DNA of 64,000 nucleotides, from positions 186,001 to 250,000 of the forward strand of contig JAVLUZ010000753.1 in assembly GCA_036768485.1 (NCBI GenBank). Direction: 5' to 3'. This DNA comes from Mermis nigrescens. Lineage: Eukaryota; Nematoda; Enoplea; Mermithida; Mermithidae. The position numbers and the translations under genes are program-made. Shown piece after piece: positions 1-11,494 of the stretch. The notes beneath the pieces are model-generated. The model was not told the DNA's origin, ran no database searches, and saw only the letters and a program-made list of their open reading frames with translations. How positions within the stretch are numbered: position 1 is the stretch's first letter; the number at the start of each line of letters is the position of its first letter.

Positions 1-1740
1 GTCCTTTTGAAAAACCCGCACCTCCCAGATGTGTTCCGGTATAGCTATGAGGGGGGAGGGAGGACATATGTTAGGGGTACCAAGTATATTATACGTACCC
101 GCTAACGTGCTACCTATGATAAACCCACATCGTAAATTATATATGTACATTCATACTGCGGCCATGATTGTTTCAACGAAAAGGTTAAGGTCGTTTTCGT
201 GAGCCTTCTTTACGCCATCGTCCACTACAAGCAATATATTGACGTAATATTGACCGCCGATCTCTCTTTTTGATCTTCCACCTTAATAACGTTTTTGTTG
301 GAAGATAAGAACTTTCCGAAAAAAATCTTTACAAAGTTTGAAATAAGAGACGAATATTAAAATAAATTTTGGTATTTAAATAATTCTTTTCTTGTTCTGA
401 TATCGTTACAATTTCTTATCTTTTCTAGTCTAAAAGGGGTTGGAGAGTCCTATTCTTTGATACAGCATTACCATAGCATTCAGCAAATCGAAATACACAA
501 AAGACATAAGTTCTTACTCGTGCCGTTGGTCTCCCCAGAGATAGCTTCGTTGAATTGCAGCCTTACCAGCAGACTAAAAAATTTACCAAACACTTTAGTT
601 ACTGAAAAGGCAGAAAAATATCTAAGATTTGTCGATACAGTCAATACTACTATTAATTAAGACCTAGCATTTTCTAGAACTACTAAAACAGACACAACAT
701 GTATTATATAATACTGTAATAAAACGATATAAATGCAAATAATTATATAACAACACGAATATAACAATATATGTAGTTTTCAATGAATGTCAGGTTATTT
801 TAATCCACGCTTTCTGGACAATCAAGCACTCTGATTTTCATCCATTCTCGGCCTTTGTTTGCCTTATCTATGTGCAGTAAGACAAAATTTTTTTTTCTAT
901 TCTGCGTTTACTAGCTTACATGAAAAATCGCTAAAAATCTGTTTTGACGGTCTTTCAAAATGCACTTTTCGCGAGTTTTTTAAATTTTTTACGAAGGACA
1001 TTCTTCTGGAACAAAAGTTTTCATTCCATTTCGAGGAGGGAGAGGGGGCAAATGCTCTCCTTGTCCTCCTTGGCTTAATTGCCTTAGTACAACATTTTTT
1101 AACTCAAGCTCTCTTTGAACAGAAGCCTAGCTATATGTAACACATTAGCTGACGTATTCCGTTTGCTAAAAACTTTTTACCTGAAAAATATCAAGCGATT
1201 CATTTTGGTCAAAAGATATTCCGAATTACTATACACTGATCATCGGAGTGTACCTTACCCGTTTTTATATCTTTAAATATATAGAAAAATATCTTTACAA
1301 AAGAGCAGATGTTCCTTTGATTTGATTCAACCTTCAAAAATTGAATACAAAAGCATTAGAGTAGAATGCTCATAAAAATTTCTATTCGCTATCAAAATAT
1401 TTACGCAATGGATAAAAACGAAGCAATGCTATATTGACTCTGCTGAATATCACTCTTCTCCCACTTATTCTCCGATTCAAATTTTTCATTCGAATACAAT
1501 GAGCATTTCTGAGCCAAGGCATTACGCTTTTGATAACTGTAGGAAGTTTGATTGCAAGGCAATCTCAGATAGCTGTATTTGATGCTGGGGGTGGACTTAG
1601 GGTTAAAGGGTTCAGAATTGGTGACCTCACTGAATTTGAAATATTGCCCCTGTAAAAAATTTCAGTAAGAATAACCCGTTAAATGCAGGTTAGAGCAGTG
1701 CAAACCCGTTACTGACAGGTTAGAGACGATCATTTCGTAA
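1..1740. other. Intergenic sequence, no gene recognised
   Basis: Only short AT-rich open frames without recognisable domains are present. The first ~45 bases contain the motif CCGCACCTCCCAGATGT, which recurs in the same orientation near 31245 beside the phrase GCTACCTATGATAAA, so the window opens inside a dispersed or duplicated repeat. Nothing else identified. Confidence 0.5.
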
Positions 1741-2542
1741 ACTAGCAAAGAAAAATGCTCCGATGGAACAAAAAAGATGAATATACTTGGAATTGTGGAT
1801 TATTCAGGATGTAAAAGGAGGGGACTAGGAAAAAGCTACTTAAAGTCGAAAAATCTGATAAAAATCACACTTTCTCTAAGCAACGCTAAAAATTGAAGTA
1901 TATTCTGCGGCCTCAGAAAAAGTTTCTTTTTTACATAATTTTAAAAGTTTCAGATAAGAGTGTATAAACGAAATCTATAATATTTATTTTTTTAAATTGC
2001 TGGCGAGTAGCAACGCTGACTAGCTCCGTATCCTGATTGATAGAAAACTAAGTGGTATTGTATTTGAAGTTGCTTTATTTTGTTATAAGCATTATAGCGA
2101 GCAAAGCATTGGCCGATTTATTAGTGCACACAAACGTTAAGGGAATGCTAGTGTACCTAGATTTAGTCTGTTTCAAGTCAACTTACGCGTTTCCTACTGT
2201 TTTAAACCAACAATTTCTCCGATTGTCTTGGATGCATAAATGTTTGCTATTTCATTCAATTGGCTTATAAAGACTGTCACTTCACTCAATATCATTTCCC
2301 ATAGCTACTGCATAGCTAACGTGCTGCTTTATCAATCATTTTTATGGTTTAATATTTATTTTAATTTGTTGGCCGCAGAATATAATTCGATTTTTTGCGT
2401 TGCCTAGAGAAAGTGTGATTTTTATCAGATTTTGCGACTTTAGGTAGCTTTTTTCTAGTCCCCTCCTTTTACATCCTTAATAATCCACAATTCCAAGTAT
2501 ATTCATATTTTTTGTTCCATCGGAGCATTTTTCTTTGCTAGT
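1741..2542. mobile_element. Fold-back element with ~172 bp inverted arms
   Basis: The left arm (about 1741-1912) starts ACTAGCAAAGAAAAATGCTC and the right arm (about 2371-2542) is its reverse complement, ending at CTTTGCTAGT. The arms stay aligned through landmarks such as CTCCGATGGAACA and the GCGGCC/GGCCGC inner boundary, and are of equal length. The ~460 bp centre has no recognisable coding sequence. No clear target-site duplication was found. A single diverged arm of the same family lies at about 15175-15365. This looks like a non-autonomous fold-back DNA transposon. Confidence 0.75.
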
Positions 2543-2825
2543 ACCCCACTTTTAATTAGCATGATTTGAGTACATCAGTCAGTAAACACATACAGTAACA
2601 TGCCACTATAATGACAGCAGTCCAAGAACGCGGAAAACAATATTGTTCTTAACATCGGCATTATCCTTTTTAAACAAGACTGAAGGGCTTTCTGATAATA
2701 GACTCAAGGGCTTTCTGACTCCGATTTCAATACTTCAGGGTTTGAGCCGTTGAACCAGGCATTAATCTGCACGTGGTTTGACGCTAAGATAGTGTAATCG
2801 GGCTTAAGTTTGAAGTGATTGCAGC

Positions 2826-3010
2826 TAGTGTTGTAAAAGATATCTTTATCTTTATCTTTTTAGCAAGATAAAGATAAAGATAAAGATATCTTTATCTTTA
2901 TCTTGACGATTTCTTTATTTTATCTTTATCTTTATCTTTATCTTTTAGGAAAATCACAGGCTATCTTTATCTTTATCTTTATCTTTTTGATAGGAATTTA
3001 TCTTGCTAAA
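2826..3010. repeat. Mirror-arranged TTATCT hexamer repeat
   Basis: Copies of TATCTT run toward a short TTAGC spacer and are followed by the reverse complement (AAGATA copies), making a hexamer palindrome at about 2838-2900. A further run of TTATCT follows. The block begins with TAGTGTTGTAAAAGATA, the inverse of the motif ending the similar hexamer block at 6866. Confidence 0.75.
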
Positions 3011-3159
3011 AATGATAAAGTATGTACATAAGTTAGCACGTAATCCGTGAAATACATTTAGACGGATTCAAGTTTTACTGTAATACAAGAAAAGAAAAGA
3101 AAACGATTGTTTAAATTCTACGAAGTGCGGCCAAACCTAATGCCTGTACATCGAGGGTG

Positions 3160-6095
3160 TGGGTTAATCCGGAAACAGAAATGGAAGCAGAAACGATAAG
3201 CAAAATACGGAAACGGAAATGTAGTTATAGTATTTTGCACACAGTTCCGTTGGGGATTTTTCCGCTCTGAGGCTAATCCAAAGTGATCAGGGTCAATGAA
3301 CCCAACCCCGTTTCAGGCAAAATTTCACCCACTGACGTGGAGTTTAGGGGCTCGGGGGGCACCCCACAATTCAATTATGAAGCTAAACCCGGTTTTGTCG
3401 GGGGTTGCTTCGCCATGTGGTGGCCTAAAGTGACCGGACTGGGGTTCCCTAAGTAGGACCTATTAATGTGAACACCCCCAACCTCGTTTCCAGCTAAATT
3501 TCTCCCACTCTGGGGGGTTTAGAAGCTTGGAAACGAGGCACCACATAATTCAAATGTGAAGCTGAACTCGATTCCGTCGGGAGTTTCTTTGCCCTGGGAG
3601 TGGTCCAAAGTGGAGGACCGGGATTCCCCAAGTAGGAGCTATTAATTTTAATCTACCAACCCCGTTTCTGGTAAATTTTCTACCACTGAAGGGGAAGGGG
3701 CTCGGAAACGGGGTACCTCATTATTCATTTGTTAAGCTGACCCCGGTTCCATTGGTGCTTTCTCCGCCTCGGGGTGGTCCAAAGTGCCGGAACCACGGTT
3801 CCCCAAGTAGGGTCCATCAGGGTAAACACCCCTTACCCCGTTTCCGACTGAATTTCACCCACTAAAGGGGAGTTAAGGGGCTCGGAAACGGGTTACCCAC
3901 TATTCATATGTGAAGCTGACCCCAGTTCCATCGAGGGTTTCTCCGCCCTGGGGGTGGTCCAAAGTGCTAGAAGCGAGGTTCCCCAACTAGGGCTCATCAG
4001 GGTGAACACCCTAACCTCGTTTCCAGCCAATTTTCTCCCACTAAAGAGGGGTTTAGGGGCTAGGAAACAGGGTATCCCATTATTCATATATGTAGCTGAC
4101 CCCGGCTCCGCCGGTGGTTTCTCCGCCCTGGGGGTAGTCCAAAGTTCCAGAACCGGGGTTATATAAGTAGGGCCCATCAGGTTCAAGACCCCCAACCCCG
4201 TTTTGGCAAAATGTTACCCATAGAATGGGGGTTTAGGGATTAAGAAACTTAGTAGCTCATTATTCATATATGTAACTGACCCCGGTTCATTCGGGGTTTT
4301 CTATGCCCTAGGAGTGGTCCATAGTGGCGGGACCTGGTATTCGCAAGTAGCACCCATCAAGGTCAACACCCCCAACCCCGTTTCCAGGCGAAATTTTACC
4401 CATGTACATATATGAATAATGGGGTACTGGGTGTGGGTGTTTATGGGTGAATAATGCGTGTTCGCATTAAACAGGATCATGCGCGAAGTGAACCCCGGCT
4501 ACGGCACTTTGGCTTGCCCCCCAGAGACGAAGAGACCCTCGACGGAACAGGGTTCAGCTTCACATTTGAATTATGTGGTACCACATTTCCGAGCCTCTAA
4601 ACCCCTCCTTCAGTAAATGAATAATTTTCGGAAAAGGGGTTGGAGGTGTTGGGATGGACCCTGATGGGCCCTACTTAGCGACCCGTTTCCGGCTGGAGCT
4701 ACTTCCAGGGCGGAGGAAACCCCTGACAGAACCGGGGTTTCTCATATAAATAATGTAGGGGTACCCCGTTTCCGGAGTTCCTAAAACCCCTTCAGTGGGA
4801 GAAATTTTGGCGGAAACGGGGTTGGGGGTGTTTACATTAATAGGTCGCTACTGGAGGGCGCCCTCGGTTCCGCCACTTTGGACCATCCCTAGGTGCGAAG
4901 AAACCCACGACGGAACTCGGGGTCAGCTACATATATGAATAATGAGGTACTCCGTTTTCGCGCACCTAAACCCCCTTCCATGGGTAAAATTTTGCCGGAA
5001 ACGGGGTTGCGGGTGTTGGACCCTGGATGGGTCCTACTCAGGGAAACCCGGTTTCGCCACTTTGGACTATCCTCAGAGCGGAGAAACCCCCGACGGAACT
5101 GGGGTCAGCTACATGTATAAATAAAGAGCTACCGAATCTCCTAGTCCCTAAACCCCTATTCTATGGGCAAAATTTTACCACGGGGTTGGTGGTTTCGAAC
5201 CTGATGAGTCCTACTTACGGAACCCCGGTTCCGGCACTTTGGACTGCCCCAGGGCGGAGAAACCCCGACGGAGCTGGGGTAGGCTACATATGTGAATAAT
5301 GGGGTACCCTGTTTCCGAGCCCCTAAACCCCCATTCCGTGCGTTTTTTTTTTGTACATGTACAAAGATGGTCCCCAAAAGGCTTTGTACATTTCGTACAT
5401 TCAAATTTTTGTGTACTAAAATATGGTACAGTAGCAATTTTACTGTTGTAAAAACAGAGTTGTTCGACTTTTGGTAGTGTATTTCTGCTAATTTCTGGGT
5501 CCCTAAAGGCAAAAATCACCAAGAATCGTCTTGAAACGGCGCGAAGCGCCGAAAAATTTGACATTTTTTCTGCTGAAATGCAATTTCTGCAATTATAAAG
5601 ATGTATAGAACACACAATTACTCATTTCGGCGCGAAGCGCAGAAAATTTTTCGAATTTTAGACCTTTTTTGCAATTTTTGCAACAAAAACGGTCCCGAAA
5701 AGTTTTTGTACATCCGGGAAAAATCTTTGCCGAATACAAAAAAACGCTGCTTCCATGCGTAAGATTTTGCCGGAAACGTGGTTGGGGGTTTCGACCATAC
5801 TATGTGCCCTACTTTTGGAACACCGTTTACGGCACTTTGGACTAACCCCAGGTCGGAGAAACTTTCAACGGAACCGGGGTCAGCTTCTCATATGAATAAT
5901 GGGGTACCCAGTTTCCGAGCCCCTAATCCCCCTTAAGTGGGAGAAATTTAGCCGGAAACGGGGTTTGGGGTGTTCACCCTGATGGGCCCTACTTGTGAAA
6001 CTCCGGTTCCGGTGCTTTGGATCGTTTCCGTCTCCGTTTCCGGCTTGTACACATCGTTTCCGTTTCCGGATTTTACCCATCGTTTCCGTTTTCGT
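3160..6095. repeat. Palindromic array of ~180 bp satellite units
   Basis: About six units in one orientation (roughly 3270-4395) meet about eight units in the opposite orientation (4395-6010). Unit phase is easy to follow from the ATTATTCATATG motif (near 3722, 3901, 4080, 4259) and its reverse complement (near 4414, 4938, 5293, 5892), spaced about 180 bp. Each unit contains GGGTAAAATTTTGCCGGAAA or a variant. The array is flanked by GGTTAATCCGGAAAC on the left and GTTTCCGGATTTTACCC on the right, so the whole block reads as a large inverted repeat. Open frames across it, such as 3893-4195 minus and 5027-5299 plus, are repeat translations, not genes. Confidence 0.85.
5343..5750. mobile_element. 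Non-autonomous element inserted in a satellite unit
   Basis: This 408 bp segment interrupts one 180 bp unit of the palindromic array. It is flanked by TTCCGTGCG on the left (5334-5342) and TTCCATGCG on the right (5751-5759), a probable 9 bp target-site duplication with one mismatch. Both ends are T-rich/A-rich and carry GTACA-rich sequence. Inside are two copies of a GGCGCGAAGCGC-type hairpin. A related copy lies at about 50605-50890, sharing the GTACATGTACAAAGATGGTC start. No coding capacity is seen. Confidence 0.65.
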
Positions 6096-6438
6096 TTCGA
6101 TGCTTGTGAAAAGAAAGAAATGACTTGCTGTCAGCAAGTAGCAGGCACATAGCTCTGGGGGGAATGGAAGGGTCCAGCCGGACCCCCCCAAAATTCAGTA
6201 GATAGGATTTTTTAAACGTTATTTTGTGCTATTTTTGACCATTTTGGGCTTAGCCCCCAAATTGGTGTTGGTTCCCCACCAAAATAGGACGGCCACTTAC
6301 GTGCCTGGCCAGTACCTAGTAGTATTACGTGGATCAGTTAGATACCGCTGGATTAAACCCCCAAACCTACATTTATATGTGCTTCATGCCTATTACCTCT
6401 TTGACTTCTGGTTTATTGCACTTCACATACAACATTCT
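6096..6438. other. Spacer with nothing recognised
   Basis: Unique-looking sequence between the mirror satellite and a MITE. I see no coding signature or repeat in it. Confidence 0.4.
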
Positions 6439-6671
6439 CCTATAGTCTGTTTCATTTAACTTCGCGGTTTTCTTCTGAAATTTTCCACAAGAATCAGGCT
6501 ACAAAAGCGGTTTAAACTGTTGATGCAGTAATGCGGCTCAAAACAAGCATACGTCTCTATATGACTCAACATGCTGTGATATATCATATTTAGTGTATTA
6601 CTCTAAAAACACTTTTGTAACCGCTTCAAACTTTTTCAAAAACCTCAAAGTTAAATGAACCAGACTATAGG
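6439..6671. mobile_element. MITE with TATAGTCTG terminal inverted repeats
   Basis: Left end CCTATAGTCTGTTTCATTTA and right end TAAATGAACCAGACTATAGG form ~22 bp near-perfect inverted repeats around about 190 bp of non-coding sequence. The same termini bound elements at 54528-54770, 60267-60511 and the larger 55420-58825 element, so this is a dispersed family in the window. Confidence 0.75.
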
Positions 6672-6679
6672 TCCAGGCG

Positions 6680-6866
6680 ACCATATTTACACTTTATCTT
6701 TCTTTATCTTTATCTTTTGGTTCCTTTATCTTGCAAATTATCGTTATCTTTATCTTTCTTAATTTTTTATCTTTATCTTTATCTTTATCCTTATCTTTTA
6801 GATTTTAAAATTTCAACTTTATCTTTATCTTTTATCTTACAAAAATCCTTATCTTTTACAACACTA
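6680..6866. repeat. TTATCT hexamer-rich block
   Basis: Interrupted runs of TTATCT ending in TATCTTTTACAACACTA. This terminus is the inverse of the start of the hexamer block at 2826, so the pair may be the two ends of one 4 kb element (see findings). Confidence 0.65.
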
Positions 6867-7699
6867 CATATTAGATCAATGCTATAATCGCAATCTGTCA
6901 GCTTATTGTCGGGGATGGTTTCAGAATTTATGAACGAAGTTGTGTGAAACAGACTAAACAGTGTTGTTTTGTAACCCGAAAACACATAAAATATGATATT
7001 GGCATAGTTTTGTTTAATTGAATATCGGTACTATTGATTTTGGTAGGTACCTACTTATATTTGTACGCTATACGGAAATTGCATATACAGCAGGGGTCAT
7101 ATTATCTCCAACATTCTGAGGTGAGTGAAAATTAGATAAAAATACAAAAACGTTGAGATGCAAAATTTTAAACTGTCGCCTTCTTTGTAACAATATAATC
7201 CAAAATTTCACGAGATTGAAACGGATTGTTGTCAATCAGACAGCCATGAATTCATTTTTTCCTAAATTTTCCCTATACAACTTTTTTTGCAATAATTTGA
7301 CTGACTGAAAAGCTTAATGGTTACCTATGTAATAAATAAGACAAAATAAATATCAAATATTAAAATTTAGAACTTCAATTTAGGATACAAATAATAAAAA
7401 TGAAGAGCTAAAATTGAAATAATAATTTAATTAAACTTAAAATCACACCAAAACTTATTTTTAGTTACTTGGTAAGTAGGGTTTATCTTCATAGTGTAAA
7501 TAAATAAGTATGTTCGTATACGTACCTTGTTCTTTGCGTATTTTTACATTTACATAACAATCGTCGCATCCACGATTTACATAAGAGCTGTATAATAGAA
7601 TCTTATTTTCTCAGCAAATATTAAAGTGCATTCGTTTTATTTTTATGGTGATCTTTCTTTCAACGCATGTACGCATAAGTGTAGAGAGCGTGTTCTAAG

Positions 7700-7957
7700 C
7701 ACACATGGGCGTGGGGGTTGGGGGGTATGCACCCCCCAGAAGTTAAAACATCCCCCAGAAATCAAAATACCCCCCAGAATTCAAATTTTGAAATTTTTTT
7801 GCTTTTTTCAGCGATTTTTTGATGCCGTTGGATAGTGCTCGATGAGAAACGTCGAAAAATTGTGTTTTTTCCGCCATACGACCACTTTTAGGACCATTTT
7901 TCGACCTTTGAAAAATTTTTCACCCCCCCCCCAGAATTTCGGTGCTGCCCACCTATG
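7700..7957 (+). mobile_element. CACACCTGGGC-family MITE (arm A)
   Basis: Member of a ~260 bp family that starts CACACxTGGGC and ends GCCCACxTATG (imperfect 11 bp inverted termini). It contains CCCCAGAAATCAAAAT motifs, GATGCCxxTGGATAGTGCT and GATGAGAAACGTCGAAAAAT. Flanks GTTCTAAG (7692-7699) and GTGCTAAG (7958-7965) are an 8 bp target-site duplication with one mismatch; arm B has a single GTGCTAAG at 40498-40505, the empty site. Confidence 0.85.
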
Positions 7958-8095
7958 GTGCTAAGTATATACGTAGCTTAAAGAACCGGCTGTCATTCGT
8001 AAGATTGCACTTTTTATCTTAAGTAAATATAAAGCTCCATAGGCATAACGCGACTAAAAAACAGCAAAAATAATTTTTCTTCGATTTTTTCAGAA

Positions 8096-8281
8096 TTGAA
8101 ATTGAACTGCGTTGTTACACTTATGTTTGCTATGACTTTTGTCGGAATTTTCGAAATCAATAATCGTAGTGGTCGCATCATGACGGCCGAAGCTAAGTCG
8201 CGTCCAATTCAATTGATCATTTGCCCCGCATGCACACCGAAGTCCATCTGTAATCACGTCGGCAGACCGTGTCGTGATTGA
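8096..8281 (+). pseudogene. Small Cys-rich secreted peptide, arm A copy with lost start codon
   Basis: The frame encodes a hydrophobic leader (KLNCVVTLMFAMTFV) followed by an AEAK segment and a short Cys-rich tail with spacing CxxC, then two more Cys, ending in a TGA stop. It aligns with the intact arm B gene at 39568-39768. The arm B initiator ATG corresponds here to TTG at 8096, directly after a splice-acceptor-like T-rich tract and CAG. Translation could restart only at the Met at about 8123, which would shorten the leader. Fifteen bases are missing relative to arm B within the Cys-rich tail, removing two cysteines in effect. No family is recognised. It may be a decayed paralogue, or an expressed copy using the internal Met. 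Confidence 0.55.
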
Positions 8282-9363
8282 TTACACAGTTCGATATTAG
8301 GGGTATGCATATATTGAGGTCACCCACCCTATGTTTCATTTGTGTATTTATGATGGACAGTAGTCGAATTTTCAAGGGACAAAAAATTGATCAAAAATTT
8401 CGTTTGCATTTAAATTATTGAATCATTTTTAATTACTTTTGAATTATTCAATTCCTCATTTTGAATCCTTGAAGTGGTATGCAATATAGGAATTATGTCT
8501 ACCTTCTTCGGTTGGGCGAAATTTCAGAGGTCACTTATGACCTTCATCAATTTTATCTTTTCGCATCAAAAAAGAGCTACGACGTGATGATAGGGCAAGA
8601 AGCACCATTCTGAGCATTTTGTTTCTAATATTATCCACAGCGTCTAAATAAGCATTTCAACGTACACATATAATAAATGCAAAAATAAATATTCCTAAAA
8701 ATTCAATTAAGGGTTTCATTAGCGGCAGAAACCTTGTCAGACCAAGCACCAAGATGCGTCCCACACCTAGAGCATTGTAAAATGTACTAATTGAATTGCT
8801 GAAGCGCAATGCTGGAAGCAAATTTTAAACGATTGTTCAGAAACTTCCTTTTTGGGTATTAAAACCTTTAAGCAACCAATCTATTTTCATCTGAAACTCA
8901 TATTTATATCTTTTGCGTGGGCACATTTTTCATAGAATGTGGTACGTACCTCATATTTAAATGTACATGTACATACTTAACGACAAAAGAATAAACTACG
9001 GAAGACTGCCTATGCTTGACTTTATGTTCCTGCCGACAATTTCATTAAAATAGCGACACAAAGATGAAGCATAAACAAAAAGCATAAAGCAATTGCAATT
9101 TCTTATATCACAGGTATGCATGCATAATTTGAATAGGTACAACTCAATGTAGAATGATTTATGATTTCGCCTTTATGTCATACAGGTCATCGGATATATG
9201 TAAGCATATTTTGGCGAGTCGCGTCTCTACACCGCCATACATATAGGCAGCAAGAAAATTTTGGGGTCTAATTGGGTGAAATCGCCAAAAATGTTATTTA
9301 AAAATAGAATTCTGAGTGTTTAAAGTAATTTGTGGGATTTTTTCAACTTATGGGGCTCGCGAA

Positions 9364-9624
9364 CACACCTGGGCATGGGGAGGTTTGGGGGGTATGCACC
9401 CCCAGAAACCAAAAATACCCCCCCAGAAATCAAAATACGCCCCCCCCAGAATTCAATTTTTGAAAATTTTTTTAGTTTTTTCGCAATTTTTTGATGCCAA
9501 TGGATAGTGCTTGATGAGAAACGTCGAAAAATGGTGTTTTTATTGCCCTACCACCATTTTTAAGGCCATTTTTTGACTTTCAAAAAATCTTGCACCCCCA
9601 GAATTTTTTTGCTGCCCACGTATG
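9364..9624 (+). mobile_element. CACACCTGGGC-family MITE (arm A)
   Basis: Full-length 261 bp copy with perfect 8 bp flanking duplication CTCGCGAA (9356-9363 and 9625-9632). Starts CACACCTGGGC, ends GCCCACGTATG. The arm B counterpart has only one, diverged, 8-mer (GACCGCAA read on the minus strand, near 38080-38087) and no element. Confidence 0.88.
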
Positions 9625-10159
9625 CTCGCGAACCCACCTCCCTCCTCACGCTAACGTGTGGTTGCGACGCGAGTATATGTAGGTACAAGCATGGGAGGTC
9701 AGCCAGTCTCAGGGCGAAATAGAGGACTATTTTGGGCCAAATCGACGTTAAAAAAGGACATGATTAAAATATAAAGTAGTAGCTTAAAAATAATCTGCAG
9801 CTTCTGGTCCTTGGAATTAAAGACCTTCGGCTGCAAGTCTAGACGCAAAATGATTTTCGAAGTTTTCAGGAAGTACGTACACCTATTATAAATTCTTGCC
9901 GTAAAATTGAAGCGTTAAAGCTGAGCTGTTCACGTACGAGCTGTCAAAAAATAATATCAGATATCACTAAAACTTCGCCTCAGATTCGTCTCTCATGTGA
10001 TGTGGAGTATTTAGAAGATGCTTACCAGTCGTACGACAAATTTTAGTGTTTGATATAAATGTTCGACAGTTTGACTACTAGCTGCAAGTTCACCCATTAA
10101 TAAATTTACCATCTAATGAAATTTTACTTTTTTCTGATCATAATTCGCTGTGTTATGTG

Positions 10160-11486
10160 TAGAGACCGGATTTTAAAGAGCAAAAAATGACCAAAAAAGG
10201 GCGGAAAAAGGGCAGTGAAAATGCGTGAAAAAGGGCAGTGAAAATGCGTGAAAAGGGCAGTGAAAATGCGTGGAAAAGGGCAAAAACGACGTAAAATCAC
10301 GTTGAAAAACCACACTTTTAAAACTGAAAACAAATTTATTTCATTGCTAGTCGACGGCACAGACAAAAGGACAACGATTATTCGGATCTAAAAACTTATT
10401 AAACGCGATAACATTGACCATTTGGATATTCTCAAATGTGAAATTTTGACGACGATCGGTAAGGATACATTTATACTGAGAAAAGGAGCGTTCTACGTCC
10501 ACCGATACTAAAGGAGCGCACAATGTTTTCAATCGAAATTCTGGATTCATATCACTCGTAAAAGATAAAATATCAGGATTTTTCTTCAAACTGGCCGTAA
10601 ACTTTTCCAGCGCAAACCCACTCAACACGTCGCCAGCCTCCTTGAATATCGACCATTGATCTTCTTTCCTAGCGCCGCTTTTTTCAAGTTTAGTAATAGC
10701 ACCGACCTGGAACAAAAGAATCGTTTAGTTTGGTCAAACAAATATATTCATATTCACAAATACTTAGTCATTCATTTATTTATTCAGATACATTGTAACA
10801 TACATTTAATTGGACCTTAGGGTAAGGAGAGAGGGTGTGGGTGGAATCAGAAGTATCATGTTTTGCCGCATATCCACAAGAACATGTCGGATATAGCCGC
10901 CGTAACTGGAGTAGACCACAGAACTCTCCACAAAATTAAGTGGTATATTTACCAAATTTTTGTAGGTAGCCGAATTGAACAATTCATCTTTGACTGTTTC
11001 GTCATCAGATAAACGTTTTGCGGTTTCACAGGCTTTGCCATTAGAAGGCAGCGCCCTCAAAAACTCTTGAATTTTTTCAAAATTCTCGCAAAGAAACGTG
11101 GCACAGTTGTTCCATGTGCCCCATCGGGTGACCACAGGATCTGGTGGTAGGGGCAATCCTGGGCAATGTTGATCATACATGCACAGCACCGTACATTCAT
11201 GTTAATATGGTCTACAATAAACGAGCGAACCTTCTAGTTCTGCATCTAAATGCGAATGAATATATCTTACAATGCGAATAAAGGATAAATTTCCCAGTAT
11301 ACAACTGAGAAAAAATAAAGGGCAAAAGCGTCAAAAAAGGGAAAAAAGGGCGCATTAAAAAAGGGCAAAAAAGTGCAAAAAATATCATCGTAGAACGTCC
11401 AAATCACGTTTTTTCGGCGTTTCTTGATGAGCTGAGTTCGAATCTGTTTTCAAAAAAAAGGGCGGCCCTTTTTTATACGGTCTCTA
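10160..11486 (-). mobile_element. Internally deleted hAT DNA transposon
   Basis: Perfect 8 bp target-site duplication GTTATGTG flanks the element (10152-10159 and 11487-11494). Its termini are inverted: TAGAGACCGGATTTTAAA on the left and, read inward from the right, TAGAGACCGTATAAAAAA. Subterminal arrays rich in AAAGGGC occur on both sides: three ~23 bp copies of AAAGGGCAGTGAAAATGCGTG at about 10195-10280, and AAAGGGC motifs at about 11310-11370. Such subterminal motifs are transposase-binding sites in known hAT elements. Inside are minus-strand remains of a hAT transposase. Arm B keeps the unoccupied site at 36155-36162. Confidence 0.92.
10347..11189 (-). pseudogene. hAT transposase C-terminal part, two exons or frame blocks
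   Basis: The upstream block (11189-10806) encodes VVTRWGTWNNCATFL, a motif in the RNase H-like catalytic domain of hAT transposases. The downstream block (10715-10347) encodes SVDVERSFSQYKCILTDRR and a following MVNVIAFN segment, the classic hAT C-terminal dimerisation region. Between them a TTGTTCCAG acceptor-like site precedes the second block and a CTAAG|GTCC donor-like site ends the first, so a ~100 bp intron is possible. The N-terminal DNA-binding part is absent from the 1.3 kb element, so it is unlikely to encode active enzyme. The family resembles the CGG-repeat-binding-protein-like hAT proteins of insects. Confidence 0.8.
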
Positions 11487-11494
11487 GTTATGTG

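Noticed and set aside
3893..5615. Frames of 70-134 codons on both strands
   Set aside because: Repeat translations of the 180 bp satellite units; the same peptide words recur in consecutive units.
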